Shown here: positions 7,658 through 14,725 of the stretch, piece by piece
Position numbering within the stretch: the first letter of the stretch is position 1
Layout: each line of letters opens with the position of its first letter
Source: Bacteroidales bacterium
GTDB taxonomy: Bacteria; Bacteroidota; Bacteroidia; Bacteroidales; JAGOPY01
Assembly: GCA_023229505.1 (NCBI GenBank)
Contig: JALNZD010000063.1
Location: 1-14,725, forward strand
Length of the DNA: 14,725 nucleotides
Direction of reading: 5' to 3'
Translations under genes and position numbers: made by a program
Notes under the pieces: model-generated
The model's input: the letters and a program-made list of their open reading frames with translations, nothing else
The model's database searches: none
Told to the model about the DNA's origin: nothing

Positions 7658-7897
7658 TTAAGAAGTTCTTGAATGATGTTTTATCAAATGGGCGGGGAAC
7701 GTGCTCTCTTTTAACAATTGGTATTTTAATTTTGTTTCTTCCGCCTTGCTTTCATCCAATATATAAACTGTCGTCCTGCCATTATCCAGCACAACGGGAT
7801 ATTTCCCCTTTAAAGACCCCATTAATAATTTGTCGTCAGGAATTTTTGATCTATGTAGTGCCAGACTTAGCCTGTTATCCATCTTGTCATTCTTCAT
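7658..7897 (-). CDS. small hypothetical protein, 79 residues
   Basis: The product is charged and plausible as a real protein. Its core includes LSLALHRSKIPDDKLLMGSL and then G-K-Y-P-V-V-L-D-N-G-R-T-T-V-Y-I-L-D-E-S-K-A-E-E-T-K. This looks like one beta hairpin followed by a helix, and the composition is much better than that of the overlapping plus-strand ORF. An in-frame TAA lies 15 bases upstream of ATG 7897, so the start is not further out. I do not recognise the family. The stop falls six bases from repeat A, so the gene and repeat may belong to one element, for example a decayed insertion sequence, but no transposase motif is visible. Confidence 0.5.
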   Translation of the reverse strand: MKNDKMDNRLSLALHRSKIPDDKLLMGSLKGKYPVVLDNGRTTVYILDESKAEETKLKYQLLKESTFPAHLIKHHSRTS

Positions 7898-8192
7898 CGT
7901 GCTGGTGGTTTATAAATAAAACTAATTGTTTTCGTACAAGATACGGTTAATTATTGGTCTTTCCAGATATTCTTTGAAGTTTTATTGGTGGACAAAGACG
8001 GGCTGTTGTGTATTTAAGACTAACAATGAGCCGACAGAGTGCGTTACCACCCGCTCTTCCCCAAATGTATTCTGGCTCCATAACTATTTCAGTAACCAAT
8101 TTGGACGCGAATAATGGACGGAATATGGGGGGATAAAGTGGGGTGATATAATGCTGGGAAGTTTCTTACGAATTCCAATCCAAACCACTCAC
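7898..8192. other. gene-poor spacer
   Basis: No convincing coding region is present in this stretch. It contains repeat B copy 2 (8070-8111), purine-rich tracts at 8121-8145, and a TATAAT hexamer at 8147-8152 without a convincing partner box. The ORFs crossing it have the broken composition of chance reading frames. Confidence 0.5.
8070..8111. repeat. repeat B, copy 2
   Basis: Shares TTCTGGCTCCA, TAACCA and GACGCGAA, in the same order and spacing, with 6401-6442. Both copies are preceded by a CCGCTC/CCTCTC-like pyrimidine run and followed by a GGA-rich run. Intervening bases differ, so this is an old or structurally conserved repeat. Confidence 0.5.
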
Positions 8193-8243
8193 TTGCATTC
8201 TTATTTACCGAAATCTTGAATTGTTATTTACCGTTTACAGGAA
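8193..8243. repeat. repeat A, copy 2, at the left edge of the four-gene operon
   Basis: The core matches copies 1 and 3, with TTATTTACCG boxes at 8201-8210 and 8224-8233, again 23 bases apart. The outer flanks seen in copies 1 and 3 (CCAGCCGATAA on the left, CGCATT...GCGTTTAA on the right) are absent here. This copy is therefore shorter or truncated on both sides. Confidence 0.8.
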
Positions 8244-8413
8244 TACCGCATTACGAGCAGATTATCAATATGTTCCACGATGGTCGGATTACCAATACGA
8301 CTTTCAATCAACTGCTACTCCAAGATCACGAGATGCGGCAGTGGTGGGAGCATTATAAGATACTGGATAAGGCATTGAAGGATGAAGAATTTGTGAAGTT
8401 GTTGCGGGATTAA
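8216..8413 (+). CDS. short hypothetical protein or gene remnant
   Basis: The open frame gives 65 residues, but its first ten or so codons are repeat A sequence. If real, translation may instead start at ATG 8270, giving 47 residues that begin MFHDGRITNTTFNQLL. The body is a charged amphipathic helical segment (DHEMRQWWEHYKILDKALKDEEFVKLL) with good protein-like composition. It ends 36 bases before the next gene on the same strand. It could be a small first gene of the operon, or the tail of a gene cut off by the repeat. I do not recognise the sequence. Confidence 0.4.
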   Translation: MNCYLPFTGIPHYEQIINMFHDGRITNTTFNQLLLQDHEMRQWWEHYKILDKALKDEEFVKLLRD

Positions 8414-8449
8414 TTATTTACCTTTACCATAATAAACAAGGAATCTTTA

Positions 8450-10060
8450 ATGGCTGTATTACAAAAAGGCAAATCATTGTATCCATTCTGGGGAAGTTCT
8501 GTAACCCTAATCACAGGACTTGATCCATTGGGGCTCCAAGTAACGTCAGAAGCTGCATACAGTGAAATGCTGTCTGGTATTACTAACTTAACCAATAGAA
8601 TCCGCTATTATGGTTTTTATTGCTGGCTGATTGACTTCTATTTTAAAAAAGAAAAGAAAGGTAATTCCACGGAGCAATACCGCTTCATCCGTAGGGCAGA
8701 ATTAATGATTGCCATTTTAATGCAGAGCGAACGCAAAGAGGTACAACAAATCACAGGGAGCAATTACGCATCAAACCTATTAAACGATACCACAAGTAAC
8801 TATTTTGATTTAGCAAAAGGTGCGGACAAAGACGGTTCGGAAGAGAATGTGTACTGGAAATACCCCTCTGGCGCATTTGGACAGTATTACTATGGTGCGA
8901 TGCAAATCCTTTCCATTGTTATTGCAGCAGAAAATCCAGAAGGTGATGTAGTTTTCAGTATAAGTCAGCCCCATCCACGTCAAAAGGTTTCAGGAAAGCA
9001 ATTGGCTGATGCTTTTGACAATACGCTGACATCACCTATCAAAGAACTATTTTACAACAATATAAAAAAAGGCAAACTCTTTAAAAAAGACATAAGCGAG
9101 TTAATTAAATACTTTGCCATTGAAGCAATAAATCCAAAAAGCGAAGAGTGGAACCTATATGTTCAAATGCTTATGGACAAAGACGAGCCAAGTCAGGAAG
9201 TTGAAGAATTAATGACCTTCCATCGAAGGGATACAATCATTTCCCTTTTAAACTTTGCCATTCAAAACAAAAAAAATTACAACTGGTATGATTTCCTTTT
9301 AGAGAGTTACAAGATAAAATTAGGATCATCATCAAATCCTGCCGACGAAACCAGTAAAGGTTGGTATTGTTATCAGTTGAATGAGTACTGGCAATATGCT
9401 TGTGGCGCAATTTTATGGGCTTTCTTACAGCAATTGAACCTATCCGTACAAGACCAGTATCTGCCAGAGTTCCTGAAATCATTTGCTGGCAAGATCACAA
9501 ATGATATTTGTGCATTCCTGAAACATTCAGCGGAAAAAACCTCACCAGTTGCACAAATTTTACCATTGCTCCCTGCCAAAGACGAAGAAGAAGAAGCCAT
9601 TTATGATGAAATAGACACATCCCCATCTGCTAAACCAGTTAGTGCAGCAAGAAATGGCTTTATATTGTTGTTTGTTTTGTATCGAAATAACAAAGACCAA
9701 CTTCATCCTTTGAAAGAATTTATGAGCAGGAAGCAAATCATAAGAGATGGGAATGTGGCAGACGGTCTTCTGTCTATTCATAATGAGGAAAATGAATCTT
9801 TAGAGGAATTTGTTGCACAATTCATTCTGCAAAAAGTAATAAACAGGCATCAAATGGTTGCTCTTAGAAAGATGGGAAGTGGCTTTCAGGCAACACATAA
9901 ATTCTTGATAGAAGAGCAATACATACGTTTCATAGATACTTTCCCCCCAAGAAATACATCTCCAAGGATGAATGCGTTGAAAAACATATTAAATGACCTG
10001 CAAATCATAGACAAAGAAGGCTCATTGTTACCTCTTCACCAAAAACTCTTAACTGTCTGA
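8450..10060 (+). CDS. hypothetical protein, 536 residues, first large gene of the PLD cassette
   Basis: I do not recognise a named family. The N terminus has a distinctive motif, TNLTNRIRYYGFYCWLIDFYF (47-67), preceded by PFWG and DPLGLQVTSEAAYSE, which suggests a conserved family rather than random sequence. The rest is mostly helical, with several aromatic-rich segments such as YWQYACGAILWAFLQQLNL. An acidic run DEEEE (378-382) precedes a hydrophobic FILLFVLY segment too short for a confident membrane span. No nuclease, ATPase or helicase motif was seen. AAGGA at 8438-8442 is a reasonable ribosome-binding site for ATG 8450. Its stop codon overlaps the next start (TGATG at 10058-10062), so the two genes are translationally coupled and their products probably act together, possibly as subunits of one complex. 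Confidence 0.8.
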   Translation: MAVLQKGKSLYPFWGSSVTLITGLDPLGLQVTSEAAYSEMLSGITNLTNRIRYYGFYCWLIDFYFKKEKKGNSTEQYRFIRRAELMIAILMQSERKEVQQITGSNYASNLLNDTTSNYFDLAKGADKDGSEENVYWKYPSGAFGQYYYGAMQILSIVIAAENPEGDVVFSISQPHPRQKVSGKQLADAFDNTLTSPIKELFYNNIKKGKLFKKDISELIKYFAIEAINPKSEEWNLYVQMLMDKDEPSQEVEELMTFHRRDTIISLLNFAIQNKKNYNWYDFLLESYKIKLGSSSNPADETSKGWYCYQLNEYWQYACGAILWAFLQQLNLSVQDQYLPEFLKSFAGKITNDICAFLKHSAEKTSPVAQILPLLPAKDEEEEAIYDEIDTSPSAKPVSAARNGFILLFVLYRNNKDQLHPLKEFMSRKQIIRDGNVADGLLSIHNEENESLEEFVAQFILQKVINRHQMVALRKMGSGFQATHKFLIEEQYIRFIDTFPPRNTSPRMNALKNILNDLQIIDKEGSLLPLHQKLLTV

Positions 10061-12708
10061 TGGGATTGCAGCGGGAAAACATATTGACCCTGATTGGTAA
10101 CCGAAGGTACCACTCGTGCGTTCTAACAACATTCAGTTTTGATTTCTATTTTTTCGAAATGAAAGCAATGAGATGGTTGCGTTCTTGTGGCGTCAGGAAC
10201 ATCAATGTGCTCATAGATGGACATTACTACGCCGAACTGATGCAGCAACCTTCTGGTGAAGAGATGAAAATTGGGGCAGGTTATTCGCTGTATCCCATCT
10301 TTCAAAGATCAATATTTCATCCCAAGATATGGATGCTCTTTGGGGAAAAGGAAGGTCTGCTGATAGTCGGCTCTGGTAATCTCACCAATTGTGGAAATGG
10401 AAACAATGATGAAATATGGGGCGCATTCCATTTTGATATTCGTGAATCAGTAAATGCACTCATTTTTTCAACTGCTTGGACTTACATTTTAGGTCTATGT
10501 TCCTCATTGAAGGGGCAGATGCACGAAAAAACGACGAGTTGGATCATTGACCATTCAAAATGGTTGAACGAATTGCCAACACCGAAGCCGTTTCAGTTCA
10601 TTGAAACATCTTCTAAAGAAAAACTGGCTTACCTATTTAATTCCAGTGAAACAAATATTTGGCAAGAGCTCCTGAATCTTATTGGGAAAGAGAGAATTGC
10701 TGAGATTACAACAATTTCACCTTACTACGATATAAACGGCAAAGCATTACAGGAACTTGCTAAGTCATTTCCAAAGGCACAAATAAGGGTCGTGATTGAT
10801 GAAAACGGGCTTATTCCATCATCAATGCAGGTGGGCAAGGCGTTTACGTTTTTCAATTGGTATGAAGCGGGTGTCAGTAAAAAACAATATGCAAAATCTG
10901 ATAATAGCCAATCAAAACTCCACGCCAAAATTATCCATTTCAAAACTGCTGATAATAAGGAATATTGCCTATTTGGGAGCGCTAATGTTACGCCTGAAGG
11001 TTTAGGTCTTGGTAAGAATCCTAATGCTGAAGTATCTATCCTTTTCCAATCAAAAGGTAGGAAGCTGCTCAATGAATTAGGCATTAAACTTAGACCAAGT
11101 AATCGTTATAAATTATCAGAATTTGCGCCTTCCAAGCCTGTATCAATTTTTCAGACCGTTATAAGAAACAACCAATATATAATTCATATAGTGGCGGCAG
11201 AATTAGCCTATAATGAATTAATAATATATTCTGAAGGTGAGTTCATAGGCTCGTGTAATGTTGTCATTTATGATTCCAAGAGTAAAAGAATTTTCTCCGA
11301 TCAGATTACAGAGTTTAAGCACGAATTAAAACTTAAAATAGACAAGCCGATAGATAACTGCCAATACATTCAAATAATTGATGACTCCAATAAGATTATT
11401 TCAAATAAACTGCTTATATCTGATTATTTCCTGATTGCCAAAACACATCCAAATCCGAAGACAGAAGATATTGAAAGGTTATATAGTGAGATACAAAGTG
11501 GGGAATTGGGGAAAGTTCTTGACTTGCTGCAATTTGCAATAAATGATGAAACTGAAAATTATGGCGAACCAAACATTTATAACAGGAGTAATCTTACGGA
11601 GATCAAAAAGGACTTAAAAAAAGAACCAGATAGACTGTACGACCTGTCGACTTATAAGCAAATAGACCATTCTTTATTAGAAAAAAACCTGCTCATAAAC
11701 TCGCTAACCTACCGTGTCTTAGATGCATTAAAACTTTTATATGGTAAAAATTATTCCGCTAACAAACAAGATGACATTAGGGAAGACGAACAAGTAGATG
11801 ATTTAGCATCAATAAACGGCAATGAAGAACACGAAGTAAGATCATTTCATAACTTATCGTTGCAATCGTTAGTGTCAGAAAAAAGAAAACTGATCTATTA
11901 TTTCAATTATTTGTATGGATATCAGAACGCTATCTTGTTTTTGAACGAACCAAAGAAAATCAATGAACCAACTCTAACAGACCTTGTAAGGTACCTAATT
12001 GCACTTGAATTGTTATTAGAATATGGTGGGAAAACAGTAAAATATGATGAACAGGACAAACATAATTATTTTACATATCTGCCATTTTTTAAGGATTACA
12101 ATAACACCAATGTAAAAGGTTGTTGTTTGAATATCATTGGTGATTTCTTGATGATGATTCGAACAGGGTTTAAAAAATACGATTTTGACTATACTAACAA
12201 TAAAATAGAAGAACTTAAATATGATGCACTTATCACTACGATAGTATGCATTTTAAATAATCGCTGGAAAGAAGATGAAATTAAATATTTCGATACATTA
12301 ATGCTCAATGCATTGCACTATTTAGGCTGGAAAGATGTCGATTTATTTAATGGTAGGTATAATGATTTAAAACTTAAAATAAAAGAAAAGATTTTCTTCC
12401 TGAAACATCCTGTTATCGGGATTGAAGAGAATGTTAGCAGGTTTTTTAACAAGATTTGCCCTGCTTTCAAAATATCAATATTAAAACGACAGAACAAGGA
12501 ATTCGATAGTGCGGCATATAGAGATCAATACATCTATTCATCAATTTTGGGGTATTGTTATGTTTTGAATGTTCTACAAGGAAATGAATTGACTCTGGTC
12601 AGACCTGGCTTTCTTTGGGATAATGATAAGGAAGAATACATACAACACAGACCTACTAAATTTTATTCTCCAATTAAACTTCAATCGTTTATAAACATTG
12701 ATATCTGA
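10060..12708 (+). CDS. phospholipase D-like protein with two HxK motifs and a long C-terminal region
   Basis: An 882-residue protein. Its first 330 residues have the two-lobed phospholipase D layout used by many nucleases. Lobe one has H87-x-K89 in FHPKIW, then GSGNLT (104-109) and E118. Lobe two has H288-x-K290 in LHAKII, then GSANVT (306-311) and a late acidic residue in NAEVSI. The usual aspartate five residues after the lysine is absent in both motifs, as in the PLD-like nucleases of some restriction systems. Residues about 340-882 show no motif that I recognise. They are charged and largely helical, with KLIYYFNYLYGYQNAILF near 612-629, and could be a sensor or binding module. The start overlaps the preceding stop by one base. 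The likely role is phosphodiester cleavage of nucleic acid. Lipid hydrolysis is less likely, as no signal peptide or membrane segment is seen. Confidence 0.82.
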   Translation: MGLQRENILTLIGNRRYHSCVLTTFSFDFYFFEMKAMRWLRSCGVRNINVLIDGHYYAELMQQPSGEEMKIGAGYSLYPIFQRSIFHPKIWMLFGEKEGLLIVGSGNLTNCGNGNNDEIWGAFHFDIRESVNALIFSTAWTYILGLCSSLKGQMHEKTTSWIIDHSKWLNELPTPKPFQFIETSSKEKLAYLFNSSETNIWQELLNLIGKERIAEITTISPYYDINGKALQELAKSFPKAQIRVVIDENGLIPSSMQVGKAFTFFNWYEAGVSKKQYAKSDNSQSKLHAKIIHFKTADNKEYCLFGSANVTPEGLGLGKNPNAEVSILFQSKGRKLLNELGIKLRPSNRYKLSEFAPSKPVSIFQTVIRNNQYIIHIVAAELAYNELIIYSEGEFIGSCNVVIYDSKSKRIFSDQITEFKHELKLKIDKPIDNCQYIQIIDDSNKIISNKLLISDYFLIAKTHPNPKTEDIERLYSEIQSGELGKVLDLLQFAINDETENYGEPNIYNRSNLTEIKKDLKKEPDRLYDLSTYKQIDHSLLEKNLLINSLTYRVLDALKLLYGKNYSANKQDDIREDEQVDDLASINGNEEHEVRSFHNLSLQSLVSEKRKLIYYFNYLYGYQNAILFLNEPKKINEPTLTDLVRYLIALELLLEYGGKTVKYDEQDKHNYFTYLPFFKDYNNTNVKGCCLNIIGDFLMMIRTGFKKYDFDYTNNKIEELKYDALITTIVCILNNRWKEDEIKYFDTLMLNALHYLGWKDVDLFNGRYNDLKLKIKEKIFFLKHPVIGIEENVSRFFNKICPAFKISILKRQNKEFDSAAYRDQYIYSSILGYCYVLNVLQGNELTLVRPGFLWDNDKEEYIQHRPTKFYSPIKLQSFINIDI

Positions 12709-12736
12709 TTTTTAATATATTAGACCCGTAACTTAT

Positions 12737-13390
12737 ATGAAAAGCAAGACTGACCAACTAAATGACCTGTTTGCAAAATGGGAACAGGCTGTTCCTGAAT
12801 ATCAAGGTATATTCGTTAAAGACGGAATTGTCAATGAGAATCTTTATGATATAGCTCCTCTTAAAATCCTTTTCATAACCAAAGAGCCAAATAATCCGAA
12901 ACAAGAAGCAGGAGATTTCAGAGAATGGTGGAAGGATGAACTTGCTTTTGCATTTTCATTACGTATAGCAGAATGGAGTTACGGCTTGCTAAATGACTTC
13001 CCTCAATATGACGAAATATGGGCTCAAAAAGGCGCTGCCATTGATGCAATCCATCATATCGCGTTTATGAACATTAATAAATCTGGTGCTGGCGGGAATT
13101 CCGAATTAAAACGAATGATGGAGCACCTGAATATGAACTTCGAGTTTTTGCATCAACAAATTGACATTATTTTACCAAACATTATAATTACAGGAACATC
13201 TTGGGATGCCCTTCGAAATAGGCTATTTCCAGATGTGGAATGGAAAAACAGTGGTTATGATCTTCAAATTGGTAAGCATAAAACAGCAAAGGTCATTGAC
13301 TTCTACCACCCATCTTCAAGGAATGCGCCAGCGGCTTCATACAGTTTATTGCAAAATATAGTAAATTCGGAAAAATTTAAGCAACTATAA
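12737..13390 (+). CDS. hypothetical protein with uracil-DNA-glycosylase-like features
   Basis: A 217-residue soluble protein. The order of motifs recalls the uracil-DNA glycosylase superfamily fold: a beta strand ending in LKILFITKEPN (42-52), an asparagine-containing strand IAFMNINKSG (108-117), a parallel strand IIITGTSWDAL (149-159), and a late YHPSSR (190-195) like the HPS loop of those enzymes. The canonical GxDPG-type motif A is absent, since FITKEPNNP stands in its place, so base excision activity is uncertain. Alternatives are another Rossmann-like hydrolase or a nucleotide-binding sensor. It begins 28 bases after the PLD gene and ends 28 bases before the next, so it belongs to the same operon. 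If it does act on DNA, it could recognise modified bases in incoming DNA. Confidence 0.72.
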   Translation: MKSKTDQLNDLFAKWEQAVPEYQGIFVKDGIVNENLYDIAPLKILFITKEPNNPKQEAGDFREWWKDELAFAFSLRIAEWSYGLLNDFPQYDEIWAQKGAAIDAIHHIAFMNINKSGAGGNSELKRMMEHLNMNFEFLHQQIDIILPNIIITGTSWDALRNRLFPDVEWKNSGYDLQIGKHKTAKVIDFYHPSSRNAPAASYSLLQNIVNSEKFKQL

Positions 13391-13418
13391 AGGATTCTAA
13401 TTTTATAACTGATTACAG

Positions 13419-14195
13419 ATGGCAAACTCTAACATTCTGACTATTCACCAAATTTCACCCGAAATAATAAATCTTATTGAATCCAGTAAAGAATACTGCT
13501 TCTTGGTTACACCGTACTATAAGCCTTGGAAGTTGCTGGAAAGAGCACTTGATAAAGCAGCATCATTGCAGAAAAAGATCATCTTCATTTTTAGATATGA
13601 TGAGCCAAATCCAAATAATAAAAGAGAACTAATGGAATTTAAAAGGATGCAAAACCTTGCCAAAGAATTAAACCAAAAAGGATTTGACATTCATTTTATT
13701 GAAAGACTCCATACAAAACTATACTGCAATGAGCGCACGGCAGTTTTGACATCAATGAACCTTTTTGATTCCTCAGCAGAAAACAACTATGAAGTCGGTT
13801 ACAAATTCGATTCTATTGTCGATGCAAAAAGATTTAAAGAAACGGTCATTGAAAAGGATATTCTTGGATTAATACCAAAACTAACTTTGATCGGGCGTTA
13901 TGGCGAAGAATTAAAGCGCAAAGAAGCAGAGAAAATGGAGAAGGAAAGACTGCTGGCGGCAAATAAACCGAATTATAATACTAATGGAAATACAAAACAG
14001 AACGATGGCTATTGTATCAGATGCCATACCGATATCTCCTACGACCCAAATCATCCTTATTGTTTAAAGCATTTTCAAAGTTGGAATTATCATAACGATG
14101 CCAATTTTCCTGAAAAGTATTGTCATCGCTGTGGGAAAGAGCATATAACATCAATGTCAAAACCTCTTTGCTATGATTGCTTCACAACCAAATAA
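13419..14195 (+). CDS. PLD-like nuclease with two C-terminal zinc-ribbon-like modules
   Basis: A 258-residue protein with one phospholipase-D half-domain: H98-x-K100 in RLHTKLYC, then TSMNLF (111-116), then N123 and E125 in NNYEVG. Most single-motif PLD nucleases dimerise to build the active site. The usual aspartate after HxK is replaced by E105, and the usual GSxN reads TSMN. After a charged, probably coiled helix (KRKEAEKMEKERLL, 166-179) and an Asn-rich linker come two metal-binding modules of equal spacing: C199-x2-C202-x12-C215-x2-H218 and C235-x2-C238-x12-C251-x2-C254. These should bind zinc and DNA or a protein partner. It is the last gene of the four-gene set, 28 bases after its neighbour. 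The PLD and zinc calls are well supported; the substrate is not known. Confidence 0.82.
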   Translation: MANSNILTIHQISPEIINLIESSKEYCFLVTPYYKPWKLLERALDKAASLQKKIIFIFRYDEPNPNNKRELMEFKRMQNLAKELNQKGFDIHFIERLHTKLYCNERTAVLTSMNLFDSSAENNYEVGYKFDSIVDAKRFKETVIEKDILGLIPKLTLIGRYGEELKRKEAEKMEKERLLAANKPNYNTNGNTKQNDGYCIRCHTDISYDPNHPYCLKHFQSWNYHNDANFPEKYCHRCGKEHITSMSKPLCYDCFTTK

Positions 14196-14469
14196 TTACA
14201 CTTAAAAGCACGCAAGCGGGGCAAATTTCAATAACCGAACTCGGTCAATCCTTCCGCTCCTTCTTTAGCCATAAACTTAATAAAGCCCCGTTGCACAAGA
14301 TTAAAATGACTTTGGGATCACTGTACGAGTATACATTCAAATTTCTTCATATAATAGCCTCTGTCGCGCGCTTTCGAATTAGTAATATCCCTTTGCTCCA
14401 ATCCACGCCAAACCCCTCTTAAAGCCCTTTAAATAAGCCTTTTTTGGCACATCAGCGGTCATTTTAATT
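14196..14469. other. stretch without a recognisable gene
   Basis: No convincing coding region is seen. The plus-strand frame crossing it starts inside the previous gene and has poor composition. On the minus strand, a frame of about 34 codons between stops (14347 down to 14243) reads protein-like over roughly 25 residues (SDPKVILILCNGALLSLW) but has no start or support. It may be a remnant. The stretch is somewhat richer in G and C than the operon before it. No clear terminator hairpin follows the stop at 14195. Confidence 0.45.
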
Positions 14470-14598
14470 CCAGCCGATAAAATTATTGGGGCGTAATTCT
14501 GGGCGGAAAAACGGCTCGCATCCTTATTTACCGAAATCTTGCATTGCTATTTACCGTTTACAAGAATCAGCCCCCACATTCGCATTCCCGCGTTTAAG
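14470..14598. repeat. repeat A, copy 3, at the right edge of the four-gene operon
   Basis: Begins CCAGCCGATAA like copy 1. It carries the paired boxes TTATTTACCG (14524-14533) and CTATTTACCG (14547-14556), 23 bases apart, and continues through CGCATTCCCGCGTTTAA, parallel to 7636-7652. The match to copy 1 stops at base 14598, exactly where an IS-like end begins. It lies in the same orientation as copies 1 and 2. Confidence 0.85.
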
Positions 14599-14725
14599 TG
14601 TATATTCCGGTCGATCCTGACCCCCCATTCCGGAGCAAGGTGACCCCCCATTCCGGTGATACTGACCCCCTCTTTTTCTGAGAACTGCAAATAATCTCCT
14701 TTGTTTTATAACTCATTGGTTATTA
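14599..14725. mobile_element. terminus of a probable IS21-family insertion sequence (partial)
   Basis: The element appears to begin with TGTATATTCCGG at 14599. It contains TGACCCCCCATTCCGG at 14618-14633 and again at 14641-14656, a half copy ATTCCGG at 14604-14610, and TGACCCCC at 14663-14670. The box spacing is 22-23 bases. IS21-family elements start with TG and carry such multiple terminal repeats as transposase-binding sites. The transposase genes would lie beyond the right edge, so the family call rests on the end structure alone and the orientation cannot be decided. Confidence 0.6.

Noticed and set aside
7576..7950. 124-codon plus-strand frame
   Set aside because: It is Cys-, Ser- and Pro-rich, starts inside repeat A, and overlaps the better-composed minus-strand 79-codon gene.
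6376..8250. Integron attC sites as an explanation for repeats A and B
   Set aside because: No GTTRRRY/RYYYAAC core pair in the right arrangement was found, and no integrase gene is present.
14177..14422. 81-codon plus-strand frame after the operon
   Set aside because: It begins inside the zinc-ribbon gene in another frame and has no protein-like pattern.

Overview
The window looks like an accessory, defence-island-like stretch of a Bacteroidota genome, probably from the Chitinophagales/Sphingobacteriales side. The basis is indirect: A+T-rich DNA, weak ribosome-binding sites, promoter-like TAnnTTTG boxes, a DUF6438-type protein, and an IS21-like terminus at the right edge. No ribosomal, tRNA or core metabolic gene is present. 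Taxonomy is inference.

Left part (1-6325). A very large gene (163-4314) encodes a fusion of an Mrr-type PD-(D/E)XK nuclease domain, a DEAH superfamily 2 helicase and eleven 66-residue GWxGxGDWLGTG repeats. Two of these repeats are an exact DNA duplication. A DUF2971 gene follows 22 bases later on the same strand. A short, apparently frameshifted DUF6438 gene on the minus strand separates these from an intact ADP-ribosylglycohydrolase gene (5522-6325).

Middle part (6326-8413). This holds an orphan A+T-rich minus-strand gene of 319 codons, a 79-codon minus-strand gene, a 65-codon ORF whose start lies inside a repeat, and two kinds of interspersed intergenic repeat. Repeat A (7528-7652, 8193-8243, 14470-14598) contains two 23-bp-spaced TTATTTACCG boxes. 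Repeat B (6401-6442, 8070-8111) is a short conserved block in a hairpin-prone context.

Right part (8450-14195). Four tightly packed plus-strand genes look like one operon: an unrecognised 536-residue protein, an 882-residue protein with two phospholipase-D-like HxK...GSxN motifs at its N terminus (start overlapping the previous stop), a 217-residue protein with features reminiscent of the uracil-DNA-glycosylase fold, and a 258-residue PLD-like protein ending in two zinc-ribbon-like modules. Repeat A copies lie in the same orientation on both sides of this operon. The rightmost copy is interrupted at base 14599 by what looks like the end of an IS21-family element, with 16-bp tandem boxes at 22-23 bp spacing.

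Taken together, the region carries nucleic-acid-attacking and ADP-ribose-related functions with signs of mobility. The four-gene PLD cassette is the best candidate for an undescribed system. A role in anti-phage defence is inference from domain content and context and is not shown by the sequence.
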